64,000 bases of DNA from Sphaerospermopsis torques-reginae ITEP-024 (GTDB taxonomy: Bacteria; Cyanobacteriota; Cyanobacteriia; Cyanobacteriales; Nostocaceae), in the NCBI RefSeq assembly GCF_019598945.1, contig NZ_CP080598.1, positions 124,001 through 188,000 on the forward strand. The letters are read 5' to 3'. The notes beneath the pieces were generated by a model. It was not told the origin of the DNA, did not search any database, and was given only the letters and a program-made list of their open reading frames with translations. A program made the translations under genes and the position numbers. Each line of letters begins with the position of its first letter. Position 1 is the stretch's first letter. Positions 55,167-63,989 of this stretch are shown one piece after another.

Positions 55167-57053
55167 TTAACTGTTAACTGCGCTAATAGTTTGTAATAAT
55201 TGGGTTGCTGTAAAAGGTTTGCACAAAAAAGCGTTAACACCCATATCATAAACTGCGTTGACTTTATCGCTGGGTGCTAGTCCGCTAACAGCAATAATTT
55301 TGATATTGGGATTAATTTTTTTCATGGTACGGATGCTGGTAAGTCCATCCATTGATGGCATGAATATATCAGTTAAAACTAAGGCTATTTGATCACGATG
55401 TTCTACATATAGGGCAATAGCTTCAATGCCATCACGGGCGGTAATTACTTGATAATTATAGCTTTCAAGTGATGTTTTTGTAATTTCACAAATTGCAGAT
55501 TCATCATCGACAACTAAGATCATTTCTCCATTACCTTGCGGTAAAGATATTTCAGTTTCTTCTAAAATTTCGTTGGTATCTTGTGCAGGTAAATAAATTT
55601 TAAATTGACTGCCTTTTTTTTCTTCACTATAAACATTGATAAAACCACCATGACTTTTGACAATTCCCAATACTGTGGAAAGACCTAACCCAGTACCTTG
55701 ACCAAATTCTTTGGTAGTAAAAAATGGTTCAAATATCCGGTCTATAATCGTAGATTTAATCCCAATTCCTGTATCAGTCACAGTAATGACAACATAAGGT
55801 TTAGCTTGAGCATCAATGTGGATTTGGGCGTAATTTTCATCAACTAAAAGATTTTCGGCAGTGATTGTTAATGTACCACCGTTGGGCATAGCATCACGGG
55901 CATTAACACATAAATTCATTAACACTTGATGTAATTGAGTAGCATCACCAGATACAGTCCAAAGATTTTGGGGAATTTGGGTGATAACTTCCATGTTTTT
56001 AGGAAATGTTTCTTGAATAATTTGCTGAATTTCAATGAGTAAATGTTTTAATTGTAAAATAGTGCGATCGCCATCCATTCCCTTAGCAAAAGATAATACT
56101 TGTTTAACTAAATTTGCACCGCGTTTAGCATTGCTAATTAATATAGGTATTAGTCGTCGAGCGCGTTCGTCCTTCACTTGAGTTTCCAAAATTTGCGCTG
56201 TCATTAAAATAGGTGCGAGGACATTATTTAAATCGTGGGCAATACCACTAGCTAAAGTGCCTATACTTTCTAGTCTTTGGGTGCGTAAAAATTGCTGTTC
56301 TAATTGCTTTTTTTGGGTAATATCAGTGTTAACAACTAAAATAGATTGGGGCTTGTTTCCAAATGCGGGTACTAAAGTCCAACGACTAGCAACGATTATT
56401 GTTTTACCACATTTGCTAATTTGCTCCAGTTCTCCTTCCCAAGAACCATGTTTCAGGAGTATTTTTAATGCTTCTGAAATTTGAGAAAAATTTTTTTCTG
56501 GACAAAGATGCTGGATTTTTTTTGTCAGGGCTTCTTCTTGACTCCAACCATATAGATGTTCAGCGGCTTTGTTCCAAAATAAAATTTGGTCATCTAAATC
56601 ACCTACAAAAATAGCGTCTGTAGCGACATCAAGTAAAGCTGCTTGTTGGCGAATTTTGTGTTCTGTTTGTTTGCGTTCAATGGCGTAGCGGATCGAACGT
56701 TCTAATAAAGGTGCAGTTAATTGACTTTTTTCTAAATAATCGACTGCTCCGGTTTTCATAGCTTCCAAGTCTATGTGTCGATCTCCTTGACCTGTGAGTA
56801 AAATAAAAGGACAATTACAACCATTATTAATAGCTTCACGCAACAGTTCTAAACCATTATCTGCCCCTAAACGATAATCTATTAAATAGATATCATGTTG
56901 GTGTCGAGCGATCGCTTCCCTAGCTAATTGATAACTCTCCACCCATTCTAACTCACAACCAGTTACTTGAAATTCCTGAAACCAATCACGGGTTAAAATA
57001 TAATCATCTTCATCATCATCAATTAACAAAACTTTAATGAGTCTGTCATTCAT
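55167..57053 (-). CDS. Hybrid sensor kinase: REC-PAS-HisKA-HATPase-REC
   Basis: 628 residues. N-terminal receiver with D59 (L-I-D-Y-R), PAS domain about 140-245, HisKA with H273 (G-I-A-H-D-L-N-N), HATPase with N-box (V-N-A-R-D-A-M), D-T-G-I-G and G-Q-G-T-G-L-G-L, then a C-terminal receiver with D562 (L-T-D-I-F-M-P). It probably gets phosphate from and passes it within the adjacent signalling proteins. The gene lies 16 bases after the Rcp1-like regulator, same strand. Confidence 0.93.
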   Translation of the reverse strand: MNDRLIKVLLIDDDEDDYILTRDWFQEFQVTGCELEWVESYQLAREAIARHQHDIYLIDYRLGADNGLELLREAINNGCNCPFILLTGQGDRHIDLEAMKTGAVDYLEKSQLTAPLLERSIRYAIERKQTEHKIRQQAALLDVATDAIFVGDLDDQILFWNKAAEHLYGWSQEEALTKKIQHLCPEKNFSQISEALKILLKHGSWEGELEQISKCGKTIIVASRWTLVPAFGNKPQSILVVNTDITQKKQLEQQFLRTQRLESIGTLASGIAHDLNNVLAPILMTAQILETQVKDERARRLIPILISNAKRGANLVKQVLSFAKGMDGDRTILQLKHLLIEIQQIIQETFPKNMEVITQIPQNLWTVSGDATQLHQVLMNLCVNARDAMPNGGTLTITAENLLVDENYAQIHIDAQAKPYVVITVTDTGIGIKSTIIDRIFEPFFTTKEFGQGTGLGLSTVLGIVKSHGGFINVYSEEKKGSQFKIYLPAQDTNEILEETEISLPQGNGEMILVVDDESAICEITKTSLESYNYQVITARDGIEAIALYVEHRDQIALVLTDIFMPSMDGLTSIRTMKKINPNIKIIAVSGLAPSDKVNAVYDMGVNAFLCKPFTATQLLQTISAVNS

Positions 57054-57069
57054 GATCGCCTCTTACTGC

Positions 57070-57540
57070 TTATAGGGGCAGTTCTACAATTTCAAACCAG
57101 TATTTTCCTATAGTTTTCATCACCTCAACTAAGGATGTGAAATTTCCAGGTTTTTGAATAAAGGAATTTGCCCCTAAATTGTATGTATTATATATATCTT
57201 CTTCTGTGTTAGAACTTGTCATGACTATAACGGGAATTATCCGGTGTTGGGGGTGATTTTTCAGTTCTTTTAGTACCTCCAATCCATGTTTTTTCGGCAT
57301 ATTTAAATCCAGGAAAATTAAACCTGGTCGCGGTGCTTTATTCACATCAGTATACAAGCCACGATGAGATAAATAATCCATCAATTCTTCACCATCCCTG
57401 ACGATATGTAGTTTGATAGGCAATCGGCTTTCTAGCAAAGCATCATGAACTAATAAGCTATCATCATCGTCGTCATCAGCCATTAAAATGGTGACGTTTG
57501 GTTGCCGATCTTTCACTCTTAATGTCTCCTTTTTACTCAT
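57070..57540 (-). CDS. Single-domain response regulator, Rcp1-like
   Basis: 156 residues, only a receiver: acidic pocket D-D-D-D near 23-26, phosphoacceptor D78 in I-F-L-D-L-N-M-P, S/T in V-M-T-S-S-N, and K in I-Q-K-P. The N-terminal start and the I-V-R-D-G-E-E-L-M-D-Y-L stretch are as in Rcp1, the partner of cyanobacterial phytochrome Cph1. It lies between a hybrid kinase and a cyanobacteriochrome-like kinase, so it is likely phosphorylated by one or both. Confidence 0.93.
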   Translation of the reverse strand: MSKKETLRVKDRQPNVTILMADDDDDDSLLVHDALLESRLPIKLHIVRDGEELMDYLSHRGLYTDVNKAPRPGLIFLDLNMPKKHGLEVLKELKNHPQHRIIPVIVMTSSNTEEDIYNTYNLGANSFIQKPGNFTSLVEVMKTIGKYWFEIVELPL

Positions 57541-57758
57541 TACAAGTATTAATTAATTATTCAATTATTCCTAAGCATTCAGCAAGTGCTAATTAAATAA
57601 ATTTACAGGCTGGTATTTGTATTTTTCAGCCGCTTGCTGAGGACTGACTGCCCTGGGTTGAATGCTGACAATTATCGAGTTGCCTGCAACTGCTGTCCAC
57701 ATTTGTACAATTAACATCATTTTGGGGTGTAGTAGTAATCCATCTCTGGGAAGAAAAA

Positions 57759-59837
57759 TTAGAGATGAGAATTAATTGGTAAGGTAATAATAAATTTTGC
57801 TCCTTGTCCTGGTTGACTTTTTGCTGTAATAGTACCGTGATGGCGTTCAGTAATTTTGCGACAGATTGCTAAACCGATGCCCGTACCTTCGTATTCACTG
57901 CGACTATGCAACCTTTGAAAAACATTGAAAATGCGGTCAAGATATTTTTCTGCAAACCCAATACCATTATCTTCAACAATAATTTGATAATAGGTGTTAC
58001 CAACGGATAAATCATCAATATCATTGTTGAAAAATTGACCATATATTTTGATCACAGGTGGTTGATTTGGACGATGAAACTTGAGGGCATTACCAATGAG
58101 ATTTTGCAGTAATTGACGCATTTGTAGAGGATCACCTTGAATAATAGGTAATTCCCCTATTTCAATTTGTCCTCTAGTTTGCTGGATACTTACTTCTAAA
58201 TCAGATAATACTTCTTGGGCAATTTGTGTTAAATTTACTGCTACATAAGGCTGCGCTCTAGTTGTGACTCGTGAAAGTGTTAATAATCCTTCAATTAATG
58301 TTTCCATTCTCAAGGCTGCATTTTGCATTCGTTGTAAATAATCCCTTCCTTGTTCACTTAAAAAGTCTCCACAAGTGACTTGCAACCTTTCGCAAAATGT
58401 TTTAATTTTCCGCAGTGGTTCTTGTAAATCGTGAGAAGCAATAAAAGCAAATTGTTGCAGTTCTTCGTTAGAACGAGCTAGTTCTTGTCGTTGTTTGGTT
58501 TCTTGTTCTAAAATCAAACTTTGTGCTAAAGCTATACCAATTTGGTCTGCAAGTTGTCGCAAGAGTCCAATTTCCCAGTTTGTCCATTGACGGGTATGTA
58601 AACATTGATGGGCAACTAGCAAACCCCACATTTGATTTTGGCGAAAAATAGGAACGACAAGGTTAGCTTTAACTGCAAATTGTTGCAGAAATTCTACATG
58701 ACAGGGTTGAATCTCTGCTTTCTCGATGTCGCTAATAGCACTAATTCGCCCTTGACTGTATTGTTGGATATAATTTTTACTGAAACAAGGATCATTGATG
58801 TTTTGTCCGAGAACAACAGGTAAACCGGGAACTACAGCTTCTTTGACTGCGAGGAAAGAACCATTTCCATTCAGTTGTAAAATTAATACTCGATCTGCTT
58901 GGAGTAGCTTTTGTACTTCGGTAACGCTGGTTTGGAGGATGTCCTCTATTTGTAAAGATTGCCGAATTTTCAGGGTGATATTGGCGAATAATTGCGATCG
59001 CAAGTTTTGTCTTTGTAATTCTGCTTCGGCTCGTTTGCGATCAGTCATATCCATCATGAACCCAATCATCCGCACTGGTTTATTTGTTTGGTCTTGAACA
59101 ATATAACCACGGTCAAAAATATAGGCATAAGTACCATCTTTCCGCAAAAATCGGTATTCATTCGACCAGAATTGTTTATTACTATCAATTACAGCACGCA
59201 GATCAGAATTAATTCGTTGTCTATCATCTGGATGTATTCTTTCACGCCACCAATTAACATCTAAATACACTTCTTCGGATGTATAACCAAAAAGTGACTG
59301 TACTGATTGATTCCACCATACCTGATTGGTGAGTAAATCCCAATCCCTCAACACATCATTAGTAGCCAGGGCAACTATTTTAAATCTTTCTTCACTTTTT
59401 TTGATTGCTTCTTCTATTCTTTGATGCTCAATTTGTTTACGCTGAGTAATATCCATAGATACCCCACATATTTGTAAGGGTACTCCTGATGAGTTGCAAT
59501 AAACTGAACCTTTACTAGCTAACCAGCGAATACTACCATCAGCCAAAACCACACGAAATTCAATTTCAAATGTTTCTCCGTCTTCAATAACTTGTTGATA
59601 AGTGCGGTTCACCAATTCTCGATCTTGGCTATGAATGCAGTTTAAAATAGTTTGATATGTGTGATGATAATTAACTTTCTCCAAACCCAAAAGACTTTCC
59701 AGATTATCCGATATAGTAATTTTATTGGTTGGGATATCGAAAGTCCAGATGCTGATGCCAGTTGCTTCTAATACCATCTTAATTTGTGTTTCCCAGTGAT
59801 GCACTTGCTCACTTTGTCCTGGTATTTTTTTAGTCAT
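57759..59837 (-). CDS. PAS-PAS-GAF histidine kinase with a DXCF/PCH cyanobacteriochrome-like GAF
   Basis: 692 residues from ATG 59837 (AAGGGA 6-7 bases upstream; an ATG at 59855 is six codons longer). Two PAS domains (about 20-135 and 150-270) each end in a D-M-T-D-R-K/D-I-T-Q-R-K box. The GAF domain (about 295-440) holds N-D-P-C351-F, a DXCF motif, and Q-P-C379-H380-V-E-F-L with K-A-N-L-V-V-P-I, the canonical bilin-binding Cys-His. Kinase: H469 (S-H-D-L-Q-E-P), N-box and G-T-G-I-G-L-A-I. A bilin chromophore is probable, with two-cysteine photochemistry possible. Two genes away on the same strand lies an Rcp1-like regulator. Confidence 0.88.
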   Translation of the reverse strand: MTKKIPGQSEQVHHWETQIKMVLEATGISIWTFDIPTNKITISDNLESLLGLEKVNYHHTYQTILNCIHSQDRELVNRTYQQVIEDGETFEIEFRVVLADGSIRWLASKGSVYCNSSGVPLQICGVSMDITQRKQIEHQRIEEAIKKSEERFKIVALATNDVLRDWDLLTNQVWWNQSVQSLFGYTSEEVYLDVNWWRERIHPDDRQRINSDLRAVIDSNKQFWSNEYRFLRKDGTYAYIFDRGYIVQDQTNKPVRMIGFMMDMTDRKRAEAELQRQNLRSQLFANITLKIRQSLQIEDILQTSVTEVQKLLQADRVLILQLNGNGSFLAVKEAVVPGLPVVLGQNINDPCFSKNYIQQYSQGRISAISDIEKAEIQPCHVEFLQQFAVKANLVVPIFRQNQMWGLLVAHQCLHTRQWTNWEIGLLRQLADQIGIALAQSLILEQETKQRQELARSNEELQQFAFIASHDLQEPLRKIKTFCERLQVTCGDFLSEQGRDYLQRMQNAALRMETLIEGLLTLSRVTTRAQPYVAVNLTQIAQEVLSDLEVSIQQTRGQIEIGELPIIQGDPLQMRQLLQNLIGNALKFHRPNQPPVIKIYGQFFNNDIDDLSVGNTYYQIIVEDNGIGFAEKYLDRIFNVFQRLHSRSEYEGTGIGLAICRKITERHHGTITAKSQPGQGAKFIITLPINSHL

Positions 59838-59933
59838 TGAAAATCCCTTCTCCATTGCCAGTAAGCAGCCGATCGCTTTGTAATAAAGACAATTTTTAAC
59901 AACTACTTACGTAAAATTGCATAAAAATTAGTT

Positions 59934-60407
59934 ATGAAAACTCCATGTCTTCTGACCAAACCCAAAGCTGAAGATAGTTTTGGCATTACCTTGGCTCCAT
60001 TATTGCTGGAGGAAATATATACCAAAGCTGATAACCCAGCTAATGGTGCAGTAGTAGTAATGAGTGGGATGGTTCGTAATCAAACAGATGGTAAAGCTGT
60101 GGTAGCTTTAGAGTATCAAGCTTATGAACCGATGGCTTTACAGGTATTTTATCAAATTGCCGCTGATATTCGCAGCCAATGGCCGGATGTGAATCGCGTA
60201 GTCATATATCATCGGATCGGGCGGTTAAAAATTGGGGAAATTAGTGTTTTAGTAGCCGTGGGATCTCCCCATCGCCGTGAGGCGTTTGCAGCTTGTCAGT
60301 ATGCTATTGATACTCTTAAACACAATGCACCAATTTGGAAAAAAGAACATTGGCAAGATGGTTCTAGTTCCTGGGTAAGTATTGGTGCTTGTGAACAAGA
60401 ATGTTGA
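59934..60407 (+). CDS. moaE: Molybdopterin synthase large subunit MoaE
   Basis: 157 residues. Inserts sulfur into precursor Z together with MoaD-thiocarboxylate. Marks: G-A-V-V-V-M-S-G-M-V-R, H-R-I-G-R-L-K-I-G-E near 93, S-P-H-R-R-E-A-F near 110, and the catalytic lysine region K-K-E-H-W near 135. The N terminus is about 10 residues longer than usual. Divergent from the kinase gene by about 96 bases. Confidence 0.93.
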   Translation: MKTPCLLTKPKAEDSFGITLAPLLLEEIYTKADNPANGAVVVMSGMVRNQTDGKAVVALEYQAYEPMALQVFYQIAADIRSQWPDVNRVVIYHRIGRLKIGEISVLVAVGSPHRREAFAACQYAIDTLKHNAPIWKKEHWQDGSSSWVSIGACEQEC

Positions 60408-60864
60408 GGTTTTTTCGGTTAAGCCCAAAAAATCTAATAAGGGTTTGCTGAATAAATGGGAAAACATTACAGTTAAAGAATTTGAGCTATTTTGACTTTC
60501 AAAAAATGTCAGAGTTTTGAGGGTAAGAACTAAAAAACCTGGCACTGGAGATAAAAATTAAAACTTATACCAATTCTGTATGAAGATGCGCCAAATTATC
60601 TAACGAACCGCAAAGAACACAAAGAACACAAAGAAAGAGGTCAGAAAATTTAGCGCAGCCTCATAAAGAAACGGTATTACCCACTGTCTAAAACTGTCAC
60701 CTGTTATAATTAGCAAAAGATTTTGTTAAGTATCTTAACAAGTAGAGAGCTTTTTGTTGCAATCATTTACATTATTTCAGTTTGTAACTATTTTGTGTAA
60801 GCTGAAGGAATATGCCTTTAGACTAATGACGATATGGACATCATTCAGACAGGAATAAAGGCAA
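60408..60864. other. Intergenic region without a clear gene
   Basis: About 457 bases. A short CAAAGAACA-type tandem repeat lies at about 60611-60635, and TATACCAATTCTGTA near 60565 looks like a remnant of a dispersed cyanobacterial repeat. Nothing else was recognised. Confidence 0.5.
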
Positions 60865-61185
60865 ATGTGTTTAGTAAACTTATTTTGTCATGAGTTTGTA
60901 GTTGCTGTTTCTGCGGTAGCTTGTATGGTTGGTTTGTTGTTGCTTTGGGATAGTAAACAAGAAACCAATGAAGCACAAGTAACAGAAGAAACGCTATTAA
61001 GAATGAGTTTTAGTTATTGGTTAGTTTACTGTCTTGCTTTTGGCATTGAGAAAATGGTTTTACCCCATTGGGAAGGTTTAACCATGACTCTAAAAATTAC
61101 TACAGCTTTGTCATATTTTTTAACATTTTCTTGTATTTTAAGTTTGCCATTACATAAATTTGCTGTACATGAAGTTGAAGAATAG
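60865..61185 (+). CDS. Small membrane protein of unknown function
   Basis: 106 residues with three hydrophobic segments (about 10-28, 46-62 and 78-97). Acidic loop K-Q-E-T-N-E-A-Q-V-T-E-E between the first two. No family recognised. Followed by a strong hairpin at 61198-61220, which supports it being a real gene. Confidence 0.5.
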   Translation: MCLVNLFCHEFVVAVSAVACMVGLLLLWDSKQETNEAQVTEETLLRMSFSYWLVYCLAFGIEKMVLPHWEGLTMTLKITTALSYFLTFSCILSLPLHKFAVHEVEE

Positions 61186-61197
61186 TCAAACATCAAA

Positions 61198-61220
61198 AGA
61201 GGAGCTTTTTAAACTCCTCT
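61198..61220. terminator. Bidirectional terminator-like hairpin
   Basis: Perfect 7-bp stem AGAGGAG (61198-61204) / CTCCTCT (61214-61220), 9-base loop, between convergent genes. On the minus strand it is followed by TTTTG, so it best fits as terminator of the clpS-DUF2103 operon. Confidence 0.65.
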
Positions 61221-61238
61221 CCTGATTATTTGTGATCT

Positions 61239-61535
61239 TCATGAAATTTTCATAGCCACAGCGATCGCATTTTCTAATTGATCCTGTGATAACTGAGTGA
61301 GAACAAAAACCTCTTGCACCGTTTTACCCTGGCGTGCAATAACTTTATAACCCCCACGAATGGGTACAGACACACGCAATTTCATTTGTGGCGCGTGACC
61401 TTTAACTCTACCAATTACCGCAGGTGTGACAGTAGTAATACCATTCTGTTTACACAAACGTTCTAAAATAGGTATGAGTCCGGGAAGGTGGGTAGAATGA
61501 TTCCAAACAAGTCTACCATCAGTGGGTTTACTCAT
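61239..61535 (-). CDS. DUF2103-family protein
   Basis: 98 residues. The pattern V-W-N-H-S-T-H-L-P-G-L-I-P-I-L and T-P-A-V-I-G-R-V matches what I recall of DUF2103, a small family thought to bind metal, with H in N-H-S-T-H. No proven function. Starts six bases after the clpS stop, so it is cotranscribed with clpS; a link with proteolysis is only suggested by position. Confidence 0.65.
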   Translation of the reverse strand: MSKPTDGRLVWNHSTHLPGLIPILERLCKQNGITTVTPAVIGRVKGHAPQMKLRVSVPIRGGYKVIARQGKTVQEVFVLTQLSQDQLENAIAVAMKIS

Positions 61536-61541
61536 GATGGT

Positions 61542-61865
61542 TTACGCAGCTTCCAGAGGTGCCATTGTTAACCCAGCACGGCGCAACTGTTGATGATATA
61601 GTTCTGCTGGTTCTTGGGGACCTACCCAAACTATGGCTTGTCCTTCATAATGTACTTGGTTAGTCAGTTCCCAGGCGCGATCGCTCGACATTCCCGGAAT
61701 ATACTTCACTAAACATTCAGCCACGTGCTGAAAAGTATTGAAATCATCATTGAGAACAATCACCTTATAATTAGGATAGGTTTTCCGAGTAACTTGACTC
61801 ACCCGATCCGGTGTTACAGTTGGTGCGGAAGCCATTCCATAAATAGCTGCAAGTCTTGTCTCCAT
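61542..61865 (-). CDS. clpS: ATP-dependent Clp protease adaptor ClpS (ClpS2-like)
   Basis: Delivers N-degron substrates to ClpC/ClpA. 107 residues from ATG 61865; an ATG at 61835 (M-A-S-A-P-T-V) would give 97, closer to the usual size, so the start is uncertain. Core: Y-K-V-I-V-L-N-D-D-F-N-T-F near 35-47 and H-Y-E-G-Q-A-I-V-W-V. The family normally has a conserved E or H here. The sequence (V-G-P-Q-E-P-A-E-L-Y) looks like the cyanobacterial second type (ClpS2) and less like ClpS1; this is from memory. Confidence 0.88.
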   Translation of the reverse strand: METRLAAIYGMASAPTVTPDRVSQVTRKTYPNYKVIVLNDDFNTFQHVAECLVKYIPGMSSDRAWELTNQVHYEGQAIVWVGPQEPAELYHQQLRRAGLTMAPLEAA

Positions 61866-61919
61866 AAATAAACTACATTTTCCAAAAAAACACTTCAAAT
61901 ATCTAGTTTAATTGGAAAG

Positions 61920-61978
61920 AGGTGACAGGTGACAGGTAACAGGTGACAGGTGACAGGTGACAGGTGACAGGTTACAGT
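61920..61978. repeat. AGGTGAC heptamer array, eight units
   Basis: Eight AGGTGACAGGT-type units upstream of clpS (minus strand). Confidence 0.95.
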
Positions 61979-61997
61979 AAAGAAAATGATCAGCTTT

Positions 61998-62189
61998 TCA
62001 CAGAGATTCCCATTCTTCCCTGCTAATATTAGCTTGACGTAAAATTCGACTCAATAAACTAGGACTGATATCAGCTTGATGGGGATTGGGAATTGTGAGT
62101 TTAAAGTCACCTTTAATCATATATTGATGTTTGCCACCAGGAAATGGTCCATCAAAACCTAAAATTTTGAGATAATTAATGAGCTTGTC
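61998..62189 (-). pseudogene. HicA-like toxin, N-terminally truncated by the IS607 element
   Basis: On the minus strand the frame runs D-K-L-I-N-Y-L-K-I-L-G-F-D-G, then P-G-G-K-H-Q-Y-M-I-K-G, T-I-P-N-P-H-Q and ends S-R-E-E-W-E-S-L at TGA 61998-62000. This fits the HicA/YcfA mRNA interferase family, including the catalytic histidine (G-K-H). In-frame stop TAG just upstream and no start codon: the first few residues are missing, at the border of the IS607 element. HicB is not seen. Confidence 0.75.
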
Positions 62190-62209
62190 CTAAGTTGACA
62201 ATTTAATAA

Positions 62210-62244
62210 ACAAACCTGTACACTCATAGACAAACCTATGAGTG
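62210..62244. promoter_or_regulatory. Repeats at the left end of the IS607 element
   Basis: ACAAACCT occurs at 62210-62217 and 62230-62237. The palindrome CACTCATAG (62221-62229) / CTATGAGTG (62236-62244) straddles the tnpA start codon. These may be TnpA binding sites or an autoregulatory element. Confidence 0.6.
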
Positions 62245-62900
62245 ACTTTATGTTTAAACCTCATGAATTTGCTAAAAAAATCGGAGTTTCAGTCAAGACC
62301 TTGCAAAGATGGGATGTTGAAGGAAGACTTCCAGCCAAAAGAACATTGTCGGGGCATCGTTTTTATACTGAAGATGATTTACTGATTACCCAGGGATTAA
62401 AACCTGTAGACTCAAAACGAAAAGTAGTTGTTTATTGTAGAGTTTCTTCGAGTAGCCAAAAACCCGAACTCAGAAACCAAGTATCCGCGATGGAAACATT
62501 TTGTTTGAGTCGTGGGTTAGCTGTTGATGATTGGGTTTCAGAGATTGGAAGCGGATTAAACTTTAAAAGAAAAAAGTTTTTATCAATTATGTTATCAATG
62601 CTTAAAGGCGAAATATCGACAATTGTTGTGGCGCACAAAGACAGAATGTGTCGGTTTGCTTTTGACTTTATTATGGAATTAGCAAGTTCCGTGAGGTGTC
62701 AGATCATAGTTGCAAATCAGGAATCTTTATCACCTCAACAAGAATTAGTGGAAGACCTAATGGCAATTATCCACTGCTTTTCTTGTCGATTGTACGGATT
62801 GAGGAATTACTCCAAAGAAATCAAGGATCATCTCAAAAATGCTATTGACAACCCTGTACAAGATATGTCAGATTTAGACAGCAAAGAAATACAGTGTTGA
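62238..62900 (+). CDS. tnpA: IS607-family serine recombinase TnpA
   Basis: 220 residues (from ATG 62238; the ATG at 62250, M-F-K-P-H, may be the real start). An N-terminal MerR-like helix-turn-helix (I-G-V-S-V-K-T-L-Q-R-W-D) is followed by a serine-recombinase domain: Y-C-R-V-S-S with the catalytic serine, then E-I-G-S-G-L-N-F-K and H-K-D-R-M-C-R-F. This order, DNA-binding part first, is the IS607 type. Nine bases before tnpB. Frame is intact. Confidence 0.93.
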   Translation: MSDFMFKPHEFAKKIGVSVKTLQRWDVEGRLPAKRTLSGHRFYTEDDLLITQGLKPVDSKRKVVVYCRVSSSSQKPELRNQVSAMETFCLSRGLAVDDWVSEIGSGLNFKRKKFLSIMLSMLKGEISTIVVAHKDRMCRFAFDFIMELASSVRCQIIVANQESLSPQQELVEDLMAIIHCFSCRLYGLRNYSKEIKDHLKNAIDNPVQDMSDLDSKEIQC

Positions 62901-62909
62901 GGTCGAGCA

Positions 62910-63989
62910 ATGCTTTTATCTATCAAAACAAAACTCAAGTTAAACAAAACCCAGGAAATATTCATGGCTAAACACGCTGGTATAGCAAGGTTTACCTATA
63001 ATTGGGGTTTAGCTACTTGGCAGGATTTGTACAAAGATGGATTAAAGCCAAACAAATACATCCTCAAGAAATTCTTTAATAATCATGTAAAACCTGAATT
63101 GGCATGGATTAAAGAAAAAGGTATTTGCCAGAAAATCACTCAATACGCTTTTGATAGTTTAGGTGAAGCTTTTCAAAGATTCTTTAAAGGACAGTCTCAA
63201 TATCCTAACTTCAAAAAGAAAGGAAAAAATGATAGTTTTACAATTGATGCAGGTGGTAAACCAATTCCTGTAGGTGGTACATCAATAAAACTACCGACAA
63301 TTGGATGGGTAAAAACTTATGAAGGATTACCTCACAGCACCTGTAAAAGTATTATTATTTCCAGGACTGCTGATAGTTGGTATATAGCCTTTTCTTATGA
63401 ACAAGAATGTCAACCAACTATCAAAAACCATGCTGTTGTTGGTGTTGATTTAGGAGTCAAGGAACTAGCTACACTAAGCACTGGTGTTATATTTCCTAAT
63501 CCTAAACACTATAAACAGAATCTAGCTAAACTACAAAGATTATCCAAAGTCTATTGTAGAAAAGCTAAAGGTTCAAACAATAAGCATAAAGCTAAAATTA
63601 AACTGGCTAGACATCATGCAAGAATAGCAAACCTGAGAAAAGATACTCTTCATAAACTTACTACTTACTTATGCAAAAACCACGCCAAGATAGTAGTAGA
63701 AGATTTGAATGTTTCAGGGATGTTATCAAACCATAAATTAGCCCAAGCAATAGCTGATTGTGGGTTTCATGAGTTTAAGCGTCAGCTAGAATATAAAGCT
63801 AAAAAGTTTGGTTGTGAAATTATAATTGCTGATAGATTTTATCCATCAAGTAAAACCTGTTCTCACTGTGGACATAGAAAAGATAGTCTTTCTTTATCTG
63901 AAAGAATTTATCACTGCGAGAACTGTAGTTTTGAGATGGATAGGGATCTGAATGCTGCAATTAATTTATCGCGTTTGGCTAAAGCGTGA
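62910..63989 (+). CDS. tnpB: TnpB RNA-guided endonuclease (IS607-associated, Cas12 ancestor family)
   Basis: 359 residues, intact. RuvC motifs: G-V-D-L-G-V-K (D of RuvC-I, about 176), V-V-E-D-L-N-V-S (E of RuvC-II, about 260) and D-R-D-L-N-A-A (D of RuvC-III, about 347). A four-cysteine zinc ribbon sits between II and III (C-S-H-C-G and C-E-N-C). The N-terminal wedge part starts I-K-T-K-L-K-L-N-K-T-Q. In this family the guide RNA is encoded at the 3' end of tnpB and just after it, which is cut off here. Confidence 0.94.
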   Translation: MLLSIKTKLKLNKTQEIFMAKHAGIARFTYNWGLATWQDLYKDGLKPNKYILKKFFNNHVKPELAWIKEKGICQKITQYAFDSLGEAFQRFFKGQSQYPNFKKKGKNDSFTIDAGGKPIPVGGTSIKLPTIGWVKTYEGLPHSTCKSIIISRTADSWYIAFSYEQECQPTIKNHAVVGVDLGVKELATLSTGVIFPNPKHYKQNLAKLQRLSKVYCRKAKGSNNKHKAKIKLARHHARIANLRKDTLHKLTTYLCKNHAKIVVEDLNVSGMLSNHKLAQAIADCGFHEFKRQLEYKAKKFGCEIIIADRFYPSSKTCSHCGHRKDSLSLSERIYHCENCSFEMDRDLNAAINLSRLAKA

